This document shows positions 8,121 through 12,536 of a stretch of DNA of 12,536 nucleotides, in pieces (position 1 is the first letter of the stretch; each line of letters starts with the position of its first letter). The notes beneath the pieces are model-generated. The model did no database searches, was not told the DNA's origin, and was given only the letters and a program-made list of their open reading frames with translations. The translations under genes were made by a program, and so were the position numbers. Origin of the DNA: JAEUMD01 sp050250815 (GTDB taxonomy: Bacteria > Pseudomonadota > Alphaproteobacteria > Rhizobiales > Hyphomicrobiaceae); assembly GCA_050250815.1 (NCBI GenBank), contig JBFWNY010000059.1:1-12536 (forward strand), written 5' to 3'.

Positions 8121-8336
8121 CCGAACATCGCCGCGCCGCGCAAACCTTCGAGGACAAGGCCGACGCGCAAGACCCTGGCTGAGCGCGAGGCGGCCTTTCG
8201 GGCGCGGCACCCTCACCTCGCCACGCGGCAACAGGTCGCTTCCCAGACACCGCCCCGGCCGATCGATGCGATCACGCTCGGCGCCGATGACGGCAATAAC
8301 CCCATCCGGCTCGAGGATACGCCGCGCCTGGAGCAT
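8121..8336 (+). other. In-frame N-terminal extension of ATPase 2 without a standard start codon
   Basis: These 72 codons are open in the frame of ATPase 2 and contain no ATG, GTG or TTG. The last part, ITLGADDGNNPIRLEDTP just before the P-loop strand, aligns in position with the start of ATPase 1 (RIGTATRGLSLDVPVALE), so it is very likely translated. GC-rich third positions persist through the stretch. Three explanations are open: a CTG start at 8175 (then 651 residues in all); a GTG start at 8117 in another frame (GTGA overlap with the previous stop) followed by a +1 shift before the TGA at 8180; or read-through of the TGA at 8118. A one-base sequence error would also explain it. Confidence 0.6.
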
Positions 8337-10130
8337 ATGCACGCCATCGGCGCGACCGGCTGCGGCAAGAGCACGTTCCTGCTCAACTGCATCCTGCAGG
8401 ACATCGCCCGCGGCCGTGGGGTATGCGTGCTCGATCCGCACGGTGGCCATCCCGACAGCCTGATCAATGCGCTGCTGCGGTTCCTGCACGATCACAACTG
8501 GCTCGCCGCGCGCAAGGTGCACATCATCGCCCCCAACGTCCGCGAGCACGTCGTCGGCTTCAATCCGCTGGCTCCCCTGCCCGACACCGACGTGTCGGTC
8601 ATTGCCGGCGCCACCATCAAGGCGTTCGAACGCGTCTGGGGCGACGAGGATACCCACGCCAAGCCGACCACCCGCCGCCTGCTGAGGTCGGTGTTCACGG
8701 CGCTAGCCGAATGTCACCTGACCATTCCCGACGCCGTCGATCTGATCGACTACGACGACCACACGCTGCGACTCAACGTGCTGAGCCGTCTTCAGGACGA
8801 TATGGCGCGCCGCGATCTGGAGCGCATTCAGCGCCTCGCAGAGAACCCGCGATCGCTGGAGACCTTCGAGGCCACCGTGCTCGGCCCCGCCAACCGCTTG
8901 GCCGAGTTCGTCGCTTCGGACGCCATCCGCAGCATGCTCGCCATGTCGCGCGAGCAGCAGCCGCCGGCGAGGACCATTGATCTCCTCGACATCATGAACC
9001 GCGGCCACATCCTGCTCGTCGATCTGCAGCATGGCCCACGAGTCGACGAGGCCGGCACCGATCTCCTCGGCAAGCTGATCTTGCGCTACCTGTTCCTCTT
9101 GATGACCCATCGCAAGCCGTATCAGCTGCCCGGCGACGAGGCTCTCAGGTTCCATCCGTTCTTCGTCTACGTCGACGAGTGCCACCGCTTCGTCACCGAC
9201 GACGTCGAAAGCCTGTTGACCCAGGCCCGCAAGTTCGGCATCGGTGTGGCACTGGCGCACCAATACCTGGCGCAGCTGGGCAAGCCGCACGACAAGATCT
9301 ACGAGGCGGTGCGCAACTCGACCGAGATCAAGGCCGTGTTCCGCATCAAGTCGCCCGAAGAGGCGCAGGTGCTTGCCGGCGACGTCATTCCCCTCGATCT
9401 GGAAATGCCGGTCGCAAAGAGCATCCGGCCGACCCAGGTCGGCTTCGAGATCGGCCACCTCAAGTCGAGCAGCTACGCCGTCCACGAGGGCGAGGGCCAG
9501 AGCAGGGCGGAGCACGAAGCCCAAGCCATCGCGCGCGGTCGCACCGCCATGCAGCATTGGATGCGCGGCGTCGGCCAAGCCATCAGCCGCAACAGCGGCA
9601 GCGGCACGGCCAGCTCGCTCGGAACCGGAACGTCGGAGGGTCTCAACACGGTGCAGAGCCAGATGGACAGCATGGCCTACACCTATGATCCCAACACGCA
9701 GACCTTCATCGGCTTGCCCAACCCGCTGGGCATGAACATCGGCAGCGCGGCCGGCGCCTCGACGGCCCTCTCGTCGGCGATATCATCGCAGCGCTCGCAC
9801 AGCACCAGCAGCTTCCAGTCGGTGAGCGAGAGCGAGAGCATCCAGGAGGCGGAGGGCGGCGGCATTGCCAACAGCGAGAGCGTATCGAACTCACGCGGCA
9901 CATCGACGGCGCAGCATACCACGCGCGGCGTGACCGACTCGGGCGGCGCGTCGGAGGCCCTGTTCCCTGTGTACCGGGACCTGCCGACGTCCTTCCACTC
10001 CAAGGACAACGTCCTGCACATGGCCGCCGAGACGCTGCGCACTTTGTCCGTCGGCCGTGCTATCGTGCGGTTCCGCAGCACCGTCACACCGCTCAACGTG
10101 CCGCCGCCGCCCAGGACAAAGCCGACATGA
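8337..10130 (+). CDS. VirD4/TraG-class ATPase with Ser/Gly/Thr-rich tail (ATPase 2)
   Basis: At least 597 residues, counted from the first ATG, which lies only a few residues before the P-loop; the true N-terminus is probably upstream (see 8121-8336). Walker A is GATGCGKST at 5-13, followed by VLDPHGGHPDSL (31-42) and VVGFNPL (72-78). Helical inserts occupy about 105-210. The Walker B strand is FFVYVDECH at 275-283 (Asp280-Glu281), and HQYLAQ lies at 308-313. Order and spacing parallel ATPase 1, so the two are paralogues within the TraG/VirD4/HerA group. Residues about 412-540 are low-complexity Ser/Gly/Thr repeats (for example SVSESES), ending in a short folded segment about 540-590 and a Pro-rich end. 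Such Ser-rich tails occur in several uncharacterised ATPases of this group. The ATG of the next gene overlaps its stop (ATGA). Relaxase and VirB4 partners are absent. Confidence 0.87.
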   Translation: MHAIGATGCGKSTFLLNCILQDIARGRGVCVLDPHGGHPDSLINALLRFLHDHNWLAARKVHIIAPNVREHVVGFNPLAPLPDTDVSVIAGATIKAFERVWGDEDTHAKPTTRRLLRSVFTALAECHLTIPDAVDLIDYDDHTLRLNVLSRLQDDMARRDLERIQRLAENPRSLETFEATVLGPANRLAEFVASDAIRSMLAMSREQQPPARTIDLLDIMNRGHILLVDLQHGPRVDEAGTDLLGKLILRYLFLLMTHRKPYQLPGDEALRFHPFFVYVDECHRFVTDDVESLLTQARKFGIGVALAHQYLAQLGKPHDKIYEAVRNSTEIKAVFRIKSPEEAQVLAGDVIPLDLEMPVAKSIRPTQVGFEIGHLKSSSYAVHEGEGQSRAEHEAQAIARGRTAMQHWMRGVGQAISRNSGSGTASSLGTGTSEGLNTVQSQMDSMAYTYDPNTQTFIGLPNPLGMNIGSAAGASTALSSAISSQRSHSTSSFQSVSESESIQEAEGGGIANSESVSNSRGTSTAQHTTRGVTDSGGASEALFPVYRDLPTSFHSKDNVLHMAAETLRTLSVGRAIVRFRSTVTPLNVPPPPRTKPT

Positions 10131-10423
10131 CCAAGAGAGCCATGCCGTCGCTTGCGGATTTGATCGCGCAGACCCCCGGCGCGCAGACGCGCGAGGCGGC
10201 CCACGCGCACATCGAGGCACGCCGGGGGCAATGGCGCGCGGTCGATGCGAAGCCCTCAGGCGACATCACCCAGCCAGAGCCGATGCCGGCGATCGAAGAC
10301 GTCGAGCAATTCGCCAAGGGGTTCTGGCAGCGGAAGATGGAGGACCAGACGCCGAAGCGGGGCGGCAAGCCAAAGCTTGTCGTCGACAACGACGATGATC
10401 CGCCGCCCGACCGGCCGGCTTGA
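10127..10423 (+). CDS. Small hypothetical protein, last gene of the two-ATPase cluster
   Basis: A 98-residue polar protein with no recognised family, signal peptide or membrane segment. The N-terminal half (SLADLIAQTPGAQTREAAHA) looks helical. The middle is charged with an aromatic patch (FAKGFWQRK, 62-70), and the end is acidic then Pro-rich (DNDDDPPPDRP). Its ATG overlaps the stop of ATPase 2 by four bases (ATGA), a classic coupled junction that supports it being real and part of the same unit. A role as adaptor or small regulator of the ATPase is inference only. Confidence 0.72.
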   Translation: MTKRAMPSLADLIAQTPGAQTREAAHAHIEARRGQWRAVDAKPSGDITQPEPMPAIEDVEQFAKGFWQRKMEDQTPKRGGKPKLVVDNDDDPPPDRPA

Positions 10424-10950
10424 ATTTCACGACAGTACAAGAGCGAACCGCTCCGCCTTCAGTCGTCTGCTTTCAGACAGCAACGGCCGCGGGAAGCCCG
10501 CACCCTGACGACATGGGCCAGGAGCCGAAATAAGAAAGTTCAATGTGATGCGATGCACCATCCCACTCGGGAGAATGACCGATAAAGTATGATCCTCAGA
10601 AATGGCCCCATCGTGGACGTCTCGGGAGCAAGGACACACGTAATTAGCAGACTGCCACTACAATTCTGCACGTGATGTGAACAGAATTTCCGTTCCCGTC
10701 CTCCCGAAAATATTTGCTGTTTTCGAAAGAGCGGAGCCGGTTAGAGAACAAAGACGTTAGGGCGCCTCGGGGCCGGAAGTAACCAAGGGAGCCGAATAGG
10801 CGGTGCAACGCATGAGTTTGTCTCGCGGAAAGCCGACTCTCACCACTCCTTTAATAGTCGATCCGGCAAACTGAAATGAGATAATATGATGTGCTACACG
10901 TCACAATCGACCTCGGTCTTCGATTGGCAATTGAAATTGGTCTGGCATGC
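10424..10950. other. Lower-GC intergenic region between the cluster and the LysR gene
   Basis: About 530 bp with no supported gene, visibly richer in A and T than the cluster to its left. Small inverted repeats are present: GTCTG-CTTT-CAGAC (10465-10478), GCGGG-AAG-CCCGC (10489-10501) and CGAAAA/TTTTCG (10705-10725, 9-nt loop). None is followed by a T-tract, so no intrinsic terminator is called, although the second lies where one would be expected. GATAAT at 10880-10885 resembles a -10 box, but no matching -35 is seen. Any regulator-binding site for LysR autoregulation would also be expected here; I could not identify a clear T-N11-A site with confidence. Confidence 0.5.
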
Positions 10951-11931
10951 ATGCGCGACATCAATCTGAAAGCCACTGAATATTTCGATGCGGTGGCCCG
11001 GCTAGGAACAGTAACAAAGGCCGCATCGGAACTCGGCGTTTCTCCGTCGGCCGTGAGCCAACAAATTCGGCTGCTCGAAATGCAATTCGGCGTGAAATTG
11101 TTTCGGCGCGAGAAGCGCCGGCTCGTCCTGACGCTCGACGGGGACCGCTTGTTTCAGACGACGACCCAAGCCTTCGCGGCACTCCGCAATGCGCGAGGCG
11201 CCATCAGCCGTCAACGCAACACTCGGAGCCTCGCCATTAGGGTGTCGCCAAGCTTCGGCGTTCGCTGGCTTGGTCCGCGCATTGCAGGATTTGCTGCCGC
11301 CAACCCGGATTGGAATATCCGAATTGATGCGACACCGGAATTCACGGCGTTCGACGCAGAGGCTGTCGATTTCGATTTGCGGTACGGGCTCGGCGGGTGG
11401 ACAGGACTCACCGTCAATTATGTGATGCGTGATCTTGTTCTGCCGATGTGCAGTCCGAAATATTTGGATAGGTGGCAAGGTGTAACCGATCCAGCCGAAC
11501 GCCTTCGCGACGCCCAGCTTATCGACAGTATAAAGATGCTCTACCGATGGGATGTCTGGCTGGCGGTCAACGGAATCGAATTGGCAGAACTCACTTATCC
11601 GTTCTGCTTCGACCGCTCGTCGATGTCGATCGAAATGGCAAAACAGGGCGGCGGGATTGCTTTGGACAGCGCGATGCTATGTCTAGGTGAATTGGAACGC
11701 GGCGAGCTAATCCCTGTCGTTCCCACCGTTCCCGCAATCGAATTTCCAGCCTACTGGTTCGTATGCCCGCCGCGGCATCTCAGTCGTCGTATTGTCAAAC
11801 GCTTTGCGGAATGGATCAGGGCAGAAGCTCAATCTCACCAAGAGCGCGTGCGAAGCGTGCTCAAGCAACTTGGCTGTTCGTTCAGGCAAGCCAACAGTTC
11901 TGAACTCCCACTGCTGGTCGGCGATCAATAG
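10951..11931 (+). CDS. LysR-type transcriptional regulator, GcvA-like
   Basis: A 326-residue LysR-type regulator. The N-terminal winged helix-turn-helix covers about residues 3-62, with the recognition segment AASELGVSPSAVSQQIRLLE (24-43) and FRREKRRLVLT after it. A linker helix and a two-lobe periplasmic-binding-protein-like effector domain run from about 92 to 295 (LAIRVSPSFGVRWL opens the first lobe). The closest type by pattern is the GcvA group, in which the second helix is followed by KLFRR and early VSPSFA-like strands. ATG 10951 fits the usual LysR start a few residues before the first helix; an in-frame GTG at 10891 would add 20 residues. The 3' end overlaps the convergent dctM remnant by 7 bp. 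The effector is unknown, and codon use is less GC-rich than in the cluster to the left. Confidence 0.9.
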   Translation: MRDINLKATEYFDAVARLGTVTKAASELGVSPSAVSQQIRLLEMQFGVKLFRREKRRLVLTLDGDRLFQTTTQAFAALRNARGAISRQRNTRSLAIRVSPSFGVRWLGPRIAGFAAANPDWNIRIDATPEFTAFDAEAVDFDLRYGLGGWTGLTVNYVMRDLVLPMCSPKYLDRWQGVTDPAERLRDAQLIDSIKMLYRWDVWLAVNGIELAELTYPFCFDRSSMSIEMAKQGGGIALDSAMLCLGELERGELIPVVPTVPAIEFPAYWFVCPPRHLSRRIVKRFAEWIRAEAQSHQERVRSVLKQLGCSFRQANSSELPLLVGDQ

Positions 11932-12413
11932 ATGGTCAGAGCCGGCAAGTACGAAATCAGCGCTAGAACAAGCAGTGCCACCAAGTAAAAGGGCAACAGT
12001 GCCCTCACCACCTCGCCGATACCACAACGCGCGATGGCCGCAGAGATGAACAGTGTCGTACCCACCGGCGGAGTATAGAGGCCGATTGATAGGTTCACGA
12101 CCATCATTAATCCGAGCTGAACGAGATCGAGGCCGATCGCCTTTCCGATTGTCACGAATAGCGGCCCAAGTAGCAGGATAGCCGCAGGCAGGTCGAGGAA
12201 GCAGCCGACGATCAGCATGACGATGTTGAGCGCCAGGATAACCAGCCAAGGTTGGGTGATCGAACCGGTGACCCAAGCGGCAAGTCCCTGTGGGATTCGC
12301 TCGGCCGTCAGGATCCACTGAATGACGGACGATGCCATGATGATAATCATAACGGCGCCGGTCATCATCACCGTATCGACTGCCGCGCTCCACACGGATC
12401 CGAACGACAAAGA
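11925..12413 (-). pseudogene. TRAP transporter large permease DctM, 3' part only, cut by IS256
   Basis: About 160 codons of the C-terminal end of a DctM-type large permease, the sodium-driven channel subunit of tripartite organic-acid transporters (usually about 430 residues). Several hydrophobic helices are seen: TGAVMIIIMASS, WLVILALNIVMLIVGCFLDL, QLGLMMVVNLSIGLYTPPVG and LLPFYLVALLVLALISYLP. The NLSIGLYTPPVGT stretch is characteristic of DctM C-terminal halves. The frame upstream (12414-12518) is unrelated and belongs to the inserted element, so the N-terminal two thirds is missing from this window and the gene is broken. Its stop overlaps the 3' end of the LysR gene, a convergent arrangement; the LysR protein may once have controlled this transporter or a linked pathway. 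Confidence 0.82.
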
Positions 12414-12453
12414 GCTATCCCCAGAAGTTGGTGACGGCGTGAATCGGTGAAGG

Positions 12454-12511
12454 CGGCATATCGTGGGGTTTGTTGACGACCTCACTTCTCCACCAAAGGA
12501 GCGATATGCCG
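12454..12511. repeat. Inverted repeat enclosing the transposase start
   Basis: CGGCATATCG (12454-12463) and CGATATGCCG (12502-12511) are perfect 10-bp reverse complements separated by 38 nt. In RNA the hairpin loop would hold the ribosome binding site, and the right arm would include the first base of the GTG start. In IS10 and IS50, comparable structures block translation from transcripts entering from outside; the same role here is an inference. Confidence 0.6.
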
Positions 12512-12536
12512 TGCCCAACGATAACGTGACGAAACT
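12511..12536 (+). CDS. IS256-family transposase, 5' fragment at window edge
   Basis: Only the first nine residues are in view (VPNDNVTKL with GTG start). NDNVTKL matches the opening of alphaproteobacterial IS256-family mutator transposases, DDE enzymes that cut and paste the element. AAAGGA lies about 10 bases before GTG. The overlapping ATG at 12506 is in a frame that stops after seven codons, so GTG 12511 is the start. The protein continues beyond the window; whether it is intact is unknown. Confidence 0.7.

Larger units (their letters stand above)
12414..12536 (+). mobile_element. Left end of an IS256-family insertion sequence
   Basis: DctM similarity stops at about 12413 and what follows is the left flank of an insertion sequence: some 95 bp of non-coding DNA, a Shine-Dalgarno AAAGGA (12495-12500) and the start of a transposase. 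The exact terminal repeat cannot be fixed because the other end is outside the window; the junction could be off by about 10 bp. The target duplication cannot be checked for the same reason. Confidence 0.75.

Noticed and set aside
7326..8657. 443-codon minus-strand open frame spanning the coiled-coil/ATPase 2 junction
   Set aside because: No recognisable domain; opposite a clear Walker A motif and family sequence on the + strand.
9159..9185. DECH in ATPase 2 as a DEAD/DEAH-type RNA helicase motif
   Set aside because: Other helicase motifs are absent. The order P-loop, DPHG, VDE, HQYLAQ places it in the TraG/VirD4/HerA group, where this is Walker B.
4558..10423. Standard conjugative or type IV secretion locus
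   Set aside because: Two coupling-type ATPases but no relaxase, VirB4, VirB6/8/9/10 or pilin genes, and ATPase 1 lacks the N-terminal membrane helices of VirD4.
10489..10501. Intrinsic terminator after the cluster
   Set aside because: The stem is only 5 bp and is followed by ACCCTGACG, not a T-tract.

Overview
The window is GC-rich, Gram-negative DNA. A TonB-dependent outer-membrane receptor, an alphaproteobacterial-style DUF2946 protein, a TRAP-transporter permease and an IS256-family transposase start point to an alphaproteobacterium, probably Hyphomicrobiales; genus is not resolved. No rRNA, tRNA or CRISPR array was seen.

Left block (345-4208): a metal/siderophore-uptake-like cassette, all on the + strand. 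It holds a small DUF2946 secreted protein, a full-length TonB-dependent siderophore-type receptor with an unusual Pro/Lys-rich N-terminal linker, and a DJ-1/PfpI protein that keeps the Asp-Cys-Thr residues of isonitrile hydratases and carries a Tat-like signal. The expected route is metal complex capture, outer-membrane import, then possible processing of the ligand.

Central block (4558-10423): five tightly packed + strand genes, the most interesting part of the window. A compact VirD4/TraG/HerA-class ATPase (425 aa) is followed by a secreted/multi-pass membrane protein with four periplasmic cysteines and coiled coils, a 272-aa charged coiled-coil protein, a second, larger VirD4/TraG-class ATPase with a Ser/Gly/Thr-rich tail, and a 98-aa acidic-ended small protein. 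Junctions are TGATG and ATGA overlaps or a single stop codon. No relaxase, VirB4, pilus or nuclease gene is in view, so this is not a recognisable conjugation locus. It looks like an undescribed two-motor membrane-linked system of unknown job. The second ATPase has no canonical start codon upstream of its P-loop strand. Its reading frame runs back without interruption to the TGA of the coiled-coil gene, which is in the same frame.

Right block (10424-12536): a lower-GC intergenic region of about 0.5 kb with no gene, a LysR-type regulator, and, convergent and overlapping it by 7 bp, the 3' part of a TRAP-transporter dctM gene. The dctM gene is cut off by the left end of an IS256-family element whose transposase start is at the window edge. 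A 10-bp inverted repeat could fold the transposase start codon into an RNA hairpin.
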